Counted from the first letter of the stretch, positions 9,862 to 18,167 are shown. The stretch: 64,000 bases of DNA from Bifidobacterium vespertilionis (GCF_008698145.1 NZ_RZNZ01000014.1:34335-98334); one strand, 5' to 3'. Made by a program: numbers and translations. Notes: generated from the sequence alone by a model not told the origin.

Positions 9862-9923
9862 GAGGGCCCTCGCAGGACTCGTCGGCATTGCCGATCGGGT
9901 TCCCGCGAGGGCCCTCCTCGTTG
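9862..9923. repeat. 62-bp hairpin direct repeat, copy 2 (possible terminator)
   Basis: GAGGGCCCTCGC pairs perfectly with GCGAGGGCCCTC; the loop is the same as at 6400-6461. Two bases differ between copies, both restoring or breaking a stem pair. The position just after the MFS stop fits a terminator. Confidence 0.85.
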
Positions 9924-9946
9924 TTGGTGGCGTTGCTGCGGGCTTT

Positions 9947-9994
9947 GTAGTACGAACGGACGATTTTGAAGCGAAAACCGTCCGTTTGTACTAC
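9947..9994. terminator. Inverted repeat GTAGTACGAACGGACG / CGTCCGTTTGTACTAC
   Basis: 16-17-bp arms with one mismatch around a loop of about 15 bases containing TTTTGAAGCGAAAA. It may be a second terminator, an operator or a repeat remnant. The following 230 bases (to 10226) are AT-rich, and I see no gene or motif in them. Confidence 0.5.
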
Positions 9995-10226
9995 AGAAAC
10001 GCCAGCTCGGGCCAATGTTGCCTAATCTGCATTTTACTGATATCTTATCGTTATTCCTGTTCTTGCAGCTATCAATGATGAGGCTAGTTGAGATCATCAT
10101 ATTTACACTATAATTTCATTTACACAAGGTGCGTTTACAGTTACATTTCATCATTTAAAACACTTGATAAGGCATTATACAAATCATCATTGAATTCATA
10201 TTATGATCTCATAGATCGGAATACAC

Positions 10227-10631
10227 ATGACCAAAGGAAGCAATAGGAAATATGGCATTTTTATTCTGTTGTTACTACTGACTTCGTGCGGAGATCCGTT
10301 CATGTCACAATCTTGCACTAGAGATACAGTATCGTCAATGTATCCACAATGCATAATACAGAAAAACAAGAATGCCGATTTTTTTGTATTCAATCATTTG
10401 GTATACCAGTATGACCATAACTACTCTGATAACATCAATATCAACGAATCATCTATCGGTCAATATGCTGGAACCATCGAAGTTAGCGGTATTAAAAAAG
10501 ATTTCACAGACCTATCTGCAACTAAATTACCTGTAGGCACCAAGATCTATGAACATAAGGAAAACAGCAATATCCTATTCGCGCAAGTCAATGATGTTTA
10601 TTACCCATACTTTGCGGTAATCGAAGGATAA
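10227..10631 (+). CDS. Putative small lipoprotein, unknown function
   Basis: 134 residues. A basic N-terminus (KGSNRKYG) and a hydrophobic core (IFILLLLL) run into a lipobox LTSC with Cys at residue 22, followed by GDP, so the mature protein is probably lipid-anchored on the outer face of the membrane. The rest is polar with no family I recognise. It is AT-rich compared with its neighbours and stands alone, converging on the peroxide-defence genes. No strong ribosome site is visible before the ATG. Likely acquired DNA. Confidence 0.65.
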   Translation: MTKGSNRKYGIFILLLLLTSCGDPFMSQSCTRDTVSSMYPQCIIQKNKNADFFVFNHLVYQYDHNYSDNININESSIGQYAGTIEVSGIKKDFTDLSATKLPVGTKIYEHKENSNILFAQVNDVYYPYFAVIEG

Positions 10632-10642
10632 TCGAAGAAAAA

Positions 10643-10696
10643 CGGCAGACGGAAACGTAGATGGCCATTTGGTCCGCTGCGAATGCACGTCTGCCG
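10643..10696. terminator. Possible bidirectional terminator between convergent genes
   Basis: CGGCAGACG and CGTCTGCCG form a 9-bp stem with a 36-base interval in the short space between the lipoprotein gene and the leftward reductase gene. The long loop makes this weak. Confidence 0.3.
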
Positions 10697-10718
10697 ATTA
10701 TCTGGTATTCGACCGGCC

Positions 10719-12533
10719 CTACGCCCCGATCAGGTCGAGCATCTGGGCGACGGACTTCTTGCCGAACTCCACTTGCGGGGCGGCGCCACCATCCGCGGCA
10801 CCGCCACGGTTGATGACGATGCAGGGCACGCTCATGGCGCCGTACTGGTCGCGCAGTTCGGGGAAGTGCGAGATGTCGTAGGCCTCGGCGCGCACGGACG
10901 GGTTGAGGGATGCGATGCGCTGGGCGGACAGCACGGTCTCCGGGCACATCGTGCAGGTCAGGGAGACGAGGATCATCACGTCGGTCGGCTCGGCGATGGC
11001 GGTGGCGCGTTCGCGCAGGTCGTCGTCGATCGGCTGGCCGGGGCCGCCCGCGTTGTAGATGCCCAGCACGAACGAGTTGAACTCGTGGCCGGAGGGGACA
11101 CCGTGGAAGGCCAGACCGGTGGGCTGCGGCTTGCCATCGGTGCCGGGGACGCAGATGCGCACGCACGGGCGGGCGTCGGGCAGCACGCCGGCCGGATCGA
11201 AGACCGCGCGGCCGGAATCGTCCAGCTGGGTACCATCCGAGGACACCGCCACGCTCACCTTGCCATCGGACAGCGCGGACATCTCATTCACGAATCCCTG
11301 CAATTCCGCGGAAAGCGGGGTGTCGTCGAGCTCAAGGGACAGCGTGACGGGCCGCGCGAGGCGGCCGAACACCATCTTGAGCTGCTGCTTGATCGCGTCG
11401 GAGAACAGCTCGCCGGGCTTACGGGCCTGCTGTGCCTTGGCCGCGGCCTCATCGGCGCTGCGACGGGCGGGCGCGGGAGACGGGGTCGTGCCGGCGGCGG
11501 ACGGGCCGGACGCGGCGGCGGCTGCGGCGGCCTCGGCCTGCTCGTACGCGGAGGTGGTGGGGCGCGGCGGCACCAGACCGGTCTTCTCACTCATCTGCTT
11601 GGCGTAGCGCTCCAGCTCCACGGCGGCGATCGCGCCGTCGGCGGTGGCGGTGACCACCTGGCGCAGGTTCTTGACGCGCAGGTCGCCGGCCGCATACACG
11701 CCCGGCACGGAGGTCTGCAGGTAGTCGTGCGTGACCACATAGCCGTGGTCGTCCAGCTCCACCACATCGCGAACCAGCGAGGTGGCGGGCACATAACCGG
11801 CGAACACGAAGACGCCGAACGTGCCGCCGTCGGCCGGCTTCCATTCGGTGGTCTCACCGGTGTCCGCATTGCGCAGGGTGGCCGATCGCAGCCCGCCCTG
11901 GCCGGCCGTCACGCCCTGCAGCTCGGTGCGGTAGTGGACCTCGATCTTCGGGTTGTTCTTGGTCTCGGCGGCCACGGAGGCATCGCAGGTGAAGTCCTCC
12001 TCGCGCACGAGCACGGTGACCTTGCTGGCGTACTTGGTGAGGAACACGGATTCCTCGGCGGCCGCGAATCCGCCGCCCACCACCAGCACCTCCTTGCCGG
12101 TGAAGAACTCGCCGTCGCAGGTGGCGCAGTAGGCCACGCCGCGGCCCGCGTACTCGGCCTCACCCTCGAAGCCCAGCTTGCGGGGACTGGCGCCGGTGGC
12201 GATGAGGATGCCGAACGCCTTCAGGTCGCCGCGCGAGGTGTGCACGGTCTTGACGTCGCCGTCCACCTCCAGCCCGGTGGCCTCGGCGGTCATGAATTCA
12301 GCGCCGAAGTCCTTGGCCTGCTGGCGCATGGTCTGGGTGAGCGCGCGGCCGGTGGTGCGGCCCACGCCCGGGTAGTTGACCACTTCGTTGGTGATGGTGA
12401 TCTGGCCGCCGAAATCGTCCTTCTCAAGCACGAGAACGCGGTAGCGGGCACGCGCCAAGTACAGTCCCGCGGTCAGACCGGCCGGGCCGCCGCCGATGAC
12501 TACGACATCGTACAGATTGTTGGTCTGGGTCAT
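10719..12533 (-). CDS. Thioredoxin reductase-like flavoprotein fused to an AhpF-type thioredoxin module
   Basis: 604 residues from the ATG preceded by AAGGAG. Residues about 1-310 are a thioredoxin reductase: FAD motif GGGPAG, redox pair CATC followed by DGEF, NADPH motif GGGFAAAEES. A Ala/Pro-rich linker (about 320-370) leads to a C-terminal tandem thioredoxin-like module with a second disulfide, TCTMCPET, and a cis-Pro loop SVPCIV. This has the parts of AhpF but in reverse order (AhpF carries the thioredoxin module at its N-terminus). It likely passes electrons from NADPH to AhpC, encoded immediately upstream on the same strand. With ahpC it forms a complete peroxide-reducing system in a catalase-poor anaerobe. 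Transcription is probably from the ahpC promoter. Confidence 0.9.
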   Translation of the reverse strand: MTQTNNLYDVVVIGGGPAGLTAGLYLARARYRVLVLEKDDFGGQITITNEVVNYPGVGRTTGRALTQTMRQQAKDFGAEFMTAEATGLEVDGDVKTVHTSRGDLKAFGILIATGASPRKLGFEGEAEYAGRGVAYCATCDGEFFTGKEVLVVGGGFAAAEESVFLTKYASKVTVLVREEDFTCDASVAAETKNNPKIEVHYRTELQGVTAGQGGLRSATLRNADTGETTEWKPADGGTFGVFVFAGYVPATSLVRDVVELDDHGYVVTHDYLQTSVPGVYAAGDLRVKNLRQVVTATADGAIAAVELERYAKQMSEKTGLVPPRPTTSAYEQAEAAAAAAASGPSAAGTTPSPAPARRSADEAAAKAQQARKPGELFSDAIKQQLKMVFGRLARPVTLSLELDDTPLSAELQGFVNEMSALSDGKVSVAVSSDGTQLDDSGRAVFDPAGVLPDARPCVRICVPGTDGKPQPTGLAFHGVPSGHEFNSFVLGIYNAGGPGQPIDDDLRERATAIAEPTDVMILVSLTCTMCPETVLSAQRIASLNPSVRAEAYDISHFPELRDQYGAMSVPCIVINRGGAADGGAAPQVEFGKKSVAQMLDLIGA

Positions 12534-12554
12534 AAACACTCCTTAAGACACGAT

Positions 12555-12578
12555 GAGCTCCCTCGCGCGAGGGAGCTC
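12555..12578. promoter_or_regulatory. Perfect 24-bp palindrome between ahpC and the reductase gene
   Basis: GAGCTCCCTCGC followed by its exact complement GCGAGGGAGCTC, 22 bp before the reductase start. It could be an intercistronic attenuator that lowers reductase expression relative to AhpC, or a protein site. There is no U-run. Confidence 0.5.
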
Positions 12579-12621
12579 GGAATCGTCATATACGCTGTGA
12601 TCGAACGATCGATCGAACGGC

Positions 12622-13185
12622 TTACAGCAGGCCCACCAGGTCGAGGCTCGGCTCGATGGTGTCCTCGCCGGGCTGCCACTTGGCCGGGCAGACCTGATCG
12701 CCGTGCTCGTACACGAACTGGGAAGCCTGGACGCGGCGCAGCAGCTCGTCGGCGTTGCGGCCCACGTTGGAGGAGATGACCTCGTAGGCCACGACCTTGC
12801 CCTCAGGGTTCACGATGAAGTCGCCGCGCTCGGCCATGCCGTCCACCTCGTTGTAGGTGTCCAGATCACGGGCCAGCAGGGCGGTCGGATCGGCCAGCAT
12901 GGGGTACTGGATCTTGGCGATCTTCTCGTTGGCGTCGTGCCACGCCTTGTGCACGAAGTGGGTGTCGGTGGACACGGAGTAGATCTCGCAGCCGATCTTC
13001 TTGAAGTCCTCGTACTTGGCGGCGAGGTCCTCAAGCTCGGTGGGGCACACGAAGGTGAAGTCGGCGGGGTAGAAGAAGAACACGGACCAGTGGCCGAGCA
13101 CATCGGCCTTGGTCACCTCGTGGAATTCGTTGTTCTGGAAGGCCTGGACCTTGAAATCGGTAAGCTCGTGCTGCAGAAGAGTCAT
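12622..13185 (-). CDS. ahpC: Alkyl hydroperoxide reductase subunit C (2-Cys peroxiredoxin)
   Basis: 187 residues, the standard length. The peroxidatic cysteine is in FTFVCPTELEDL near residue 47; the resolving cysteine is in DQVCPAKW near residue 165. It reduces H2O2 and organic peroxides in the cytosol, with the downstream fusion protein as probable electron donor. Two ATGs are adjacent (13188 and 13185); AAAGGA favours the second, and a longer GTG/ATG-started frame upstream lacks similarity. It is the first gene of a leftward two-gene unit. Confidence 0.95.
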   Translation of the reverse strand: MTLLQHELTDFKVQAFQNNEFHEVTKADVLGHWSVFFFYPADFTFVCPTELEDLAAKYEDFKKIGCEIYSVSTDTHFVHKAWHDANEKIAKIQYPMLADPTALLARDLDTYNEVDGMAERGDFIVNPEGKVVAYEVISSNVGRNADELLRRVQASQFVYEHGDQVCPAKWQPGEDTIEPSLDLVGLL

Positions 13186-13332
13186 CATCGTTCCTTTCAA
13201 TGCACTCTGGTGCGGATGTGGTTCATCCAAAATCATCCTATCCCGATCGTCCCATATCCTGCTCATTCCCACGCCCGGGGCGCAGGTGAGAAACATCACA
13301 CGGGCGAACCGGGCCAGCAAAAGCAATTCCCC

Positions 13333-13587
13333 GTCATCCTGAGCGAAGCGAAGCGAGGTTCTTCCCCCGTCATCCTGAGCGAAGCGAAGCGGAGCCGAAG
13401 GATCCTTAACTTTGTGCGTAAGTTAAGGATCCTTCGACTCCGCCCTTTGGGCTCCGCTCAGGATGACGGGGAACGCCCTTCGGTGTCCGGCTGCGCCGGA
13501 CCGTCGCCGCCTTGGCGGCGGCTCCCTTCGCCTACGGGCAGCCCACCGGGCTGCCCGCTTCACGGCTCAGTGCTCAGGATGACGGGG
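13333..13587. repeat. REP-like inverted repeats plus short hairpin-string module
   Basis: Two left ends (GTCATCCTGAGCGAAGCG) and a right end (GCTCAGGATGAC) enclose AAGGATCCTTAA and its complement. From 13481 a shortened form of the hairpin string at 52143 follows (CGGTGTCCGGCTGCGCCGGA, then CGCCGCCTTGGCGGCG, then GGGCAGCCCACCGGGCTGCCC), ending in another GCTCAGGATGAC. Confidence 0.85.
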
Positions 13588-13603
13588 AAATCAGACGATC
13601 GGA

Positions 13604-13867
13604 TCAGACCTCGGGGGCGTCGAAGAACTTCTGCGCGTAGCCTTGCTCGAGGGAGACCATCTTGTCGTAGCCCAGACCCTTGGCCTTGGAGATCATCTCA
13701 TCCTTCAGGGAGTTGAACTCGTCGGCGGACTTGGCGTAGATCATCTTCCAGGAGTACTGCTTGACCACGCTGCCCACGGACTGGGAGACGACCTTGTCGG
13801 CGTCGCTCAGCGTGAACGAAGCTATGTTCTTGGCCTTGGATGCCACCGCGGTGCCGTCCTTGATCAT
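13604..13867 (-). pseudogene. Remnant of an ABC-transporter extracellular solute-binding protein (C-terminus)
   Basis: 87 codons remain, reading into a stop about 15 codons further upstream. The pattern DGGALN, then WKMIYAKSADEFNSLKDEM, then AKGLGYDKMV matches the C-terminal end of family-1 sugar-binding lipoproteins, which normally exceed 400 residues. No signal peptide, lipobox or ligand-binding lobes are present, and no permease genes are nearby. It sits between REP repeats and a carbonic anhydrase gene, so the rest of the operon was probably deleted. The assignment rests on a short segment. Confidence 0.5.
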
Positions 13868-14058
13868 CTTCTCCTTGACGTTCAGCGCGCCGCCGTCGCG
13901 CGATCGTCCCTGCTATTTCACAATCACCCGACCGCCGCCCGCCAAACATCCCACCCATCGGCGTGTCGGATTCCCCGGGCGGCGAGCATCGCACGACCAT
14001 GCGCCCGACGGCCGTAAAATAACCCTTGAAACACAGGTCGCAGTAGACGGGAGCGCAC

Positions 14059-14754
14059 ATGGCCGAGGACGATCAGCTGAACAGAGACGATCAGGACACC
14101 ACCGCAAACGCCACATGGAGCCGCCTGCTGGCCGGCAACCGCCGGTTCGCCGAGGGCAAGCCGGAGCATCCGTGGCAGGACGCCACCACGCGCGAGACGC
14201 TGATCGACCGCCAGAACCCGGACGCGGCCGTGCTGGCCTGCTCCGATTCGCGCGTGCCCCCGGAAATCGTGTTCGACGCCGGTCTGGGAGACCTGTTCAC
14301 CGTGCGCACGGCCGGCCAGATCATCGACGACGCGGTGCTCGCCTCGCTCGAGTACGCGGTCGCCAAGCTGCACGTGAGTCTGCTGGTGATTCTGGGCCAC
14401 GAGGGCTGCGGGGCGATCGACACGGCCGCCGCCGAGCTGGACGCCATGATCGCCGCCACCACCGAAGACCCGGCCGGATCCCTGGAGGCCGCCGATGAGA
14501 TGGCCGATCTGGACGAGCGCATCGCCGAGGCCGATTCGATCATCCTGCGCACGGTGGGCCTGTCCGTGTGGCAGGCGCGCGAATCCGAGCTGGAGGAGCA
14601 CGCCGACTTCGAGCGCGTGCACGTGGCGCGCACGATCGAGGAGCTGGTCACCCGCTCCGAGGTGATCCAGAACGCGCTGGCGCATGACCGCCTGATGATC
14701 GTGGGCGCGCGCTACCAGCTCACCACCGGCAAGGTCGAGGTGCTCAGCTTCTGA
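14059..14754 (+). CDS. Beta-class carbonic anhydrase
   Basis: 231 residues. It interconverts CO2 and bicarbonate in the cytosol; bicarbonate would feed PEP carboxylase and carboxylases of lipid and nucleotide synthesis. The zinc site is visible: ACSDSRVPPE (Cys, with Asp-Arg dyad) and GHEGCGAI (His and Cys). A GGGAG ribosome site lies 7 bases before ATG. It is monocistronic. A TAAAAT box 30 bases upstream is a plausible -10. Confidence 0.92.
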   Translation: MAEDDQLNRDDQDTTANATWSRLLAGNRRFAEGKPEHPWQDATTRETLIDRQNPDAAVLACSDSRVPPEIVFDAGLGDLFTVRTAGQIIDDAVLASLEYAVAKLHVSLLVILGHEGCGAIDTAAAELDAMIAATTEDPAGSLEAADEMADLDERIAEADSIILRTVGLSVWQARESELEEHADFERVHVARTIEELVTRSEVIQNALAHDRLMIVGARYQLTTGKVEVLSF

Positions 14755-14861
14755 TCGCGGATCCCGGGCGCCCGGCGACGATGGCAGGCGCCCGGCACCA
14801 GACCGGCAACATCGTGCAACACACATTGTCCATTGACATGCCAATCCCCTAATGTGGAAGC

Positions 14862-16235
14862 ATGCCTCTTGGTTTAAACATCGCGCTGATTTTCGTTTTC
14901 CTTCTTCTCGGATCCGTATTCTCCGGCACGGAGCTGGCGCTGGTGAGCCTGCGCGGCTCGCAGGTTGACCAGATGGAGCAGGAGGACGCACGCGGCGCAC
15001 GCGTGGCGAAGATCGCGCGCGACCCTAACACCTTTTTGTCCACCGTGCAGATCGGCGTGACGCTCTGCGGCTTCCTGTCCGCATCGTTCGGCGAATCGTC
15101 GATCTCCCCGTACATCGTGCCGCTGGTCGAGGAACTGGGCGTGCCGACCAACATCGCCGCCCCGCTGACCACGATCGCTCTCACGCTGATCATCTCCTAC
15201 TGCTCGATCGTCATCTCCGAGATGGTGCCCAAGCGCATCGCCATGCAGAAGAACGCCTCGATCGCCCGCGCGGTGGTCCCGGCCATCGACACCTTCGCCA
15301 AGGTGTGCAGCCCGATCATCTGGCTGATCGGCAAGAACACCAACGGCATTGTGCGCCTGCTCGGCTTCGACCCGAACGAGACCGAATCCGAGGTGTCCGA
15401 CGACGAGCTGCGCGTGCTCGTCAACTCCAACTCCAACCTCGGCAAGGACGAGCGCACCATCCTCGACGACGTGTTCGACGCCTCCGAGACGATCGTGGCC
15501 GAGGTCATGCGCCCGCGCGCCGACGTGGTCTTCCTGGAAGGCGACCAGAGCATCGAGGAGGCCGCCGCCTACGTGCGCGAGATGCCGTACTCCCGCTATC
15601 CGGTCACCGGCAAGGACTTCGACGACGTGCTCGGCTTCGTCCACGTGCGCGACCTGCTGGACGTACGCGATCCGAACGCCAAGACCGTGCGCGACGTGAC
15701 CCGCGAGGGCATCTCCCTGCCCGGCACCTCCAAGCTGCTGCCCAGCCTGTCCCTGCTGCGCAGGCGCGGCATCCATCTGGCCGTGGTGATCGACGAATAC
15801 GGCGGCACGGACGGCATCGTGACCCTTGAGGACATGACCGAGGAGCTCGTGGGCGACATCCGCGACGAATACGATCTGCCCGAGGAGAAGGGCCCGACCA
15901 GCAAGAACCGCACGGTGTTCGTCAACGGCGTGGCCACGCTGGACGGCGGCATGACGATCGAGGACTTCGCCGATCTGACCGGCATCGAACTCGAGGACGG
16001 CCCGTACGAGACCGTGGCCGGCTACTTCCTGGCCCACACCGGCAAGATGGGCGCGGTGGGCGACGTGCTGCACACGGACGACGGCTACGACATGGTGGTC
16101 ACCAAGGTGGACGGCCGGCGCATCGAGACGATCGAGGTGCGCAAGAACAGCGGCACGGACGCCGATGCGGACAAGTCCGGCGACTCCGCGGCGGCCGGCG
16201 ATTCCGACGCCCCCGCCGCACGCGACAAGGCCTGA
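14862..16235 (+). CDS. CNNM/CorC-type membrane protein with CBS pair (hemolysin C family)
   Basis: 457 residues. The DUF21/CNNM membrane domain spans about 1-170: an N-terminal helix, GSVFSGTELALVSLR, and a helix with CSIVISEMVPKRIAMQKN. Two CBS motifs follow (about 200-330: EVMRPRADVVFLEG, FVHVRDLLD, VIDEYGGTDGIVTLEDMTEE), then a CorC_HlyC C-terminal domain and an acidic Ala/Asp tail. The family is linked to magnesium and cobalt transport or resistance, not proven hemolysis. There is no spaced ribosome site, but TAATGT lies 6 bases before ATG, suggesting leaderless transcription. The 142-bp gap after it holds short CCTTCGGGG-type repeats. Confidence 0.88.
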   Translation: MPLGLNIALIFVFLLLGSVFSGTELALVSLRGSQVDQMEQEDARGARVAKIARDPNTFLSTVQIGVTLCGFLSASFGESSISPYIVPLVEELGVPTNIAAPLTTIALTLIISYCSIVISEMVPKRIAMQKNASIARAVVPAIDTFAKVCSPIIWLIGKNTNGIVRLLGFDPNETESEVSDDELRVLVNSNSNLGKDERTILDDVFDASETIVAEVMRPRADVVFLEGDQSIEEAAAYVREMPYSRYPVTGKDFDDVLGFVHVRDLLDVRDPNAKTVRDVTREGISLPGTSKLLPSLSLLRRRGIHLAVVIDEYGGTDGIVTLEDMTEELVGDIRDEYDLPEEKGPTSKNRTVFVNGVATLDGGMTIEDFADLTGIELEDGPYETVAGYFLAHTGKMGAVGDVLHTDDGYDMVVTKVDGRRIETIEVRKNSGTDADADKSGDSAAAGDSDAPAARDKA

Positions 16236-16319
16236 ATCGCGCTTCCGCCGACCTTCGGGGGCGGCCCCTCGGGGAGCGTACCTTCGGGGAGGCGACCCCT
16301 CGGGCGGCCCCTTCGAAGG

Positions 16320-16325
16320 TATACT
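16320..16325 (+). promoter_or_regulatory. -10 hexamer TATACT upstream of dps
   Basis: A good -10 match 53 bp before the dps start. A GGGGCC-rich inverted repeat (AAGGGCCCCG...CGAGGCCCCTT) lies between it and the ribosome site and could fold in the 5' leader. No clear -35 is visible. Confidence 0.4.
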
Positions 16326-16377
16326 GATGACGAAGGGCCCCGCCCAATTCGAGGCCCCTTGATGGAAGGAACATACT

Positions 16378-16857
16378 ATGACGCTTGCATTCACCGTCCC
16401 CGGCCTCACCGAAGCGGCCAGCGAGAAGGCCGTCTCGATTCTGCAGAACCGCCTGAGCCAGGAGCAGGAGGCCGCCCTGGTCCTCAAGCACGCCCACTGG
16501 AACGTGACCGGCCCGAACTTCATCGCCGTGCACGAGATGCTCGACCCGCAGGTCGAGGTCGTGCTCGCGCAGGCCGATGAGACCGCCGAGCGCATCGCCA
16601 CCCTGGGCGGCACCCCGGATGGCCGTCCGGAGGCGATCGTGCGCAACCGCACGTGGAAGGACTTCGACCTTTCCGGCCGCCAGTCCACCACCGACTACAT
16701 CAACGCGCTGATCGAGTACTACGACGCCTTCATCGCCGACGACCGCAAGGCCATCGCCGAGCTGGACGAGCTCGATCTGGTCTCCTCCAACATCATCCAG
16801 GACCACGTCCAGGAGCTTGAGAAGTTTCAATGGTTCCTGCGCTCCCACGTGGCGTGA
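16378..16857 (+). CDS. dps: Dps ferritin-like protein (DNA protection during starvation)
   Basis: 159 residues, the family length. It stores iron at a ferroxidase centre and shields DNA from oxidants. The centre is visible as KHAHWNVTGPNFIAVHEML (His and His) and DETAERIATLGG (Asp/Glu). A strong GGAAGGA ribosome site precedes ATG. It complements the AhpC system 3 kb away. A hairpin terminator follows at 16963. Confidence 0.95.
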   Translation: MTLAFTVPGLTEAASEKAVSILQNRLSQEQEAALVLKHAHWNVTGPNFIAVHEMLDPQVEVVLAQADETAERIATLGGTPDGRPEAIVRNRTWKDFDLSGRQSTTDYINALIEYYDAFIADDRKAIAELDELDLVSSNIIQDHVQELEKFQWFLRSHVA

Positions 16858-16962
16858 GCGCGGACGGCGCGGGCGTGCGCATGGCGTGGCAGCGTGTGGC
16901 GTCAGCCGCGCGAACATGACCGCGCGAACATGACCACGCGCTGAGCCGCTGAACTATTTATC

Positions 16963-16990
16963 GCGGGCCTTCCGACAGGGGAGGCCCGCT
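16963..16990 (+). terminator. Intrinsic terminator after dps
   Basis: GCGGGCCTTCC / GGGAGGCCCGC stem with a short loop, followed by TTTCGTT. Confidence 0.75.
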
Positions 16991-17128
16991 TTCGTTGTAT
17001 GGCAACGCGCTGCGGCCCGCTCGCCGATTTCCTGTCGAATTTCTTGTATGGAAGAAACTGCGGACTGCGATGACGTGAACCGCGCCGATGCGGACTGAGT
17101 CGACCTAGTCCGACTACAACACCAAGCA

Positions 17129-17842
17129 CTACACCACCACGCGCCGGTTGAGATCGCGGCGGATGGCGCGCCAATCGGGCAGATAGGAGGTCATGCGGCG
17201 CTGGAACTCGGCGCCGTGGCCGCTGGCCCACAGATGGGTCATCTCGTGCACCAGCACGTACTCCAGAAAGCGGGGCTCCATCAGACCCAGCTGCAGGTTG
17301 AGCCTGATGCGGCCCGTTCCAGGGGTGCAGGAGCCCCATCGCGAGGACATCAGGCGCAAGGTCACATGCGTGGGCGTCCGGCCGACGATCGGCCCCCAAT
17401 GGGCCAGCAAAGCGGGCAATTGGGCGTTGATCGAGTCGGCGGCCTGCTGTTTGCGCTCGTCGGGCCACAATGGGCCGTCGCCGGTTCCGGTCGGTCCGGC
17501 GATCCCAGCATCGCCCTCGCCAGCATCGCCTTCGCCTGCGCCTCCCGCGCCGCCCGCGCCTCCCCAGCCGCCCATGCCCAATGTGCGTTCGCGCGCCTGG
17601 ATCACACGACGGCGCTGATCCTCAACCCACTCGCGCCGGGCCGCCACGAACTCCGCGATGCGCCGATCGGTCATGCGCATGGGCGCGGAGACCTCCACGC
17701 GCCCCTCCGGCGGCTTGATGCGCAGATACATGTTCTTGATCGGCTTGCGCGTCACATGCACCGCGATGCCCGCAATGTTCAGCGTTTTTTCGTTCCCACT
17801 CACCCCTCCATTGTCCGCGATGCGCCGATCGGACGGCGTCAA
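17129..17842 (-). CDS. YgjP/SprT-like zinc metallopeptidase (DUF45/M48-like)
   Basis: Up to 237 residues. The zinc site is YVLVHEMTHLWASGHGAEF (HExxH with a third His), preceded by the family segment SSRWGSCTPGTGRIRLNLQL. The N-terminal half carries the basic strand motif of DUF45 (KNMYLRIKPPEGRVEVSAP). A Gly/Ala-rich insertion sits near residues 90-120. The start is uncertain: the frame opens at a TTG, and a GTG at 17803 directly follows GGAGGG. Its role in other bacteria is unknown; it is predicted to be a soluble cytosolic protease. Confidence 0.8.
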   Translation of the reverse strand: MTPSDRRIADNGGVSGNEKTLNIAGIAVHVTRKPIKNMYLRIKPPEGRVEVSAPMRMTDRRIAEFVAARREWVEDQRRRVIQARERTLGMGGWGGAGGAGGAGEGDAGEGDAGIAGPTGTGDGPLWPDERKQQAADSINAQLPALLAHWGPIVGRTPTHVTLRLMSSRWGSCTPGTGRIRLNLQLGLMEPRFLEYVLVHEMTHLWASGHGAEFQRRMTSYLPDWRAIRRDLNRRVVV

Positions 17843-17946
17843 ATCGGCATTATTCCGGGCGACACGCCGATGTTAGCCTTCCGTTTGACACATATGCATC
17901 CCTTGGTAAACTAAACGATTGTGCGCTTTTGAAGTGCGCATGGATC

Positions 17947-18020
17947 GGGCCCGTAGCTCAGGTGGTTAGAGCGCATCCCTGATAAGGATGAGGTCGGAGG
18001 TTCAAATCCTCCCGGGCCCA
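17947..18020 (+). tRNA. tRNA-Ile (anticodon GAT)
   Basis: 74 bases. Acceptor GGGCCCG pairs with CGGGCCC; D arm GCTC..GAGC; anticodon loop CTGATAA; T arm GGAGG TTCAAAT CCTCC. CCA is not encoded. Confidence 0.97.
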
Positions 18021-18031
18021 CGGAAAAATTC

Positions 18032-18059
18032 AGCGGCTCAGTGTGGCCGCTCTTTTTTT
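18032..18059 (+). terminator. Intrinsic terminator after tRNA-Ile
   Basis: AGCGGC / GCCGCT stem with an 8-base loop and a run of seven T. Confidence 0.8.
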
Positions 18060-18087
18060 CTGTAAAATCAATAGGGACATTGGTCAT

Positions 18088-18160
18088 GGGGCATTGGCGC
18101 AGCTGGTAGCGCATCTGCTTTGCAAGCAGAGGGTCGCCGGTTCGAACCCGGCATGCTCCA
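18088..18160 (+). tRNA. tRNA-Ala (anticodon TGC)
   Basis: 73 bases. Acceptor GGGGCAT pairs with ATGCTCC (one G-U); anticodon stem-loop CTGCTTTGCAAGCAG; T arm GCCGG TTCGAAC CCGGC. CCA is not encoded. The Ile-Ala pair lies here without any rRNA gene. Confidence 0.97.
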
Positions 18161-18167
18161 CTCACGA

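Noticed and set aside
6400..9923. Integrative element with attachment sites
   Set aside because: The flanking repeats are hairpins of terminator type and there is no integrase, transposase or tRNA target within or beside the block.
10683..12779. Long rightward frame across the reductase gene
   Set aside because: Shadow of the leftward flavoprotein; translation is Gly/Ala/His-rich without any domain.
14833..14855. TTGACA with TAATGT as a standard promoter of the CNNM gene
   Set aside because: The spacing is only 11 bp; the TAATGT makes more sense as the -10 of a leaderless start with a different, weak -35.
17947..18160. Remnant of an rRNA operon around the Ile-Ala tRNA pair
   Set aside because: Each tRNA has its own terminator and no 16S or 23S sequence is visible on either side.
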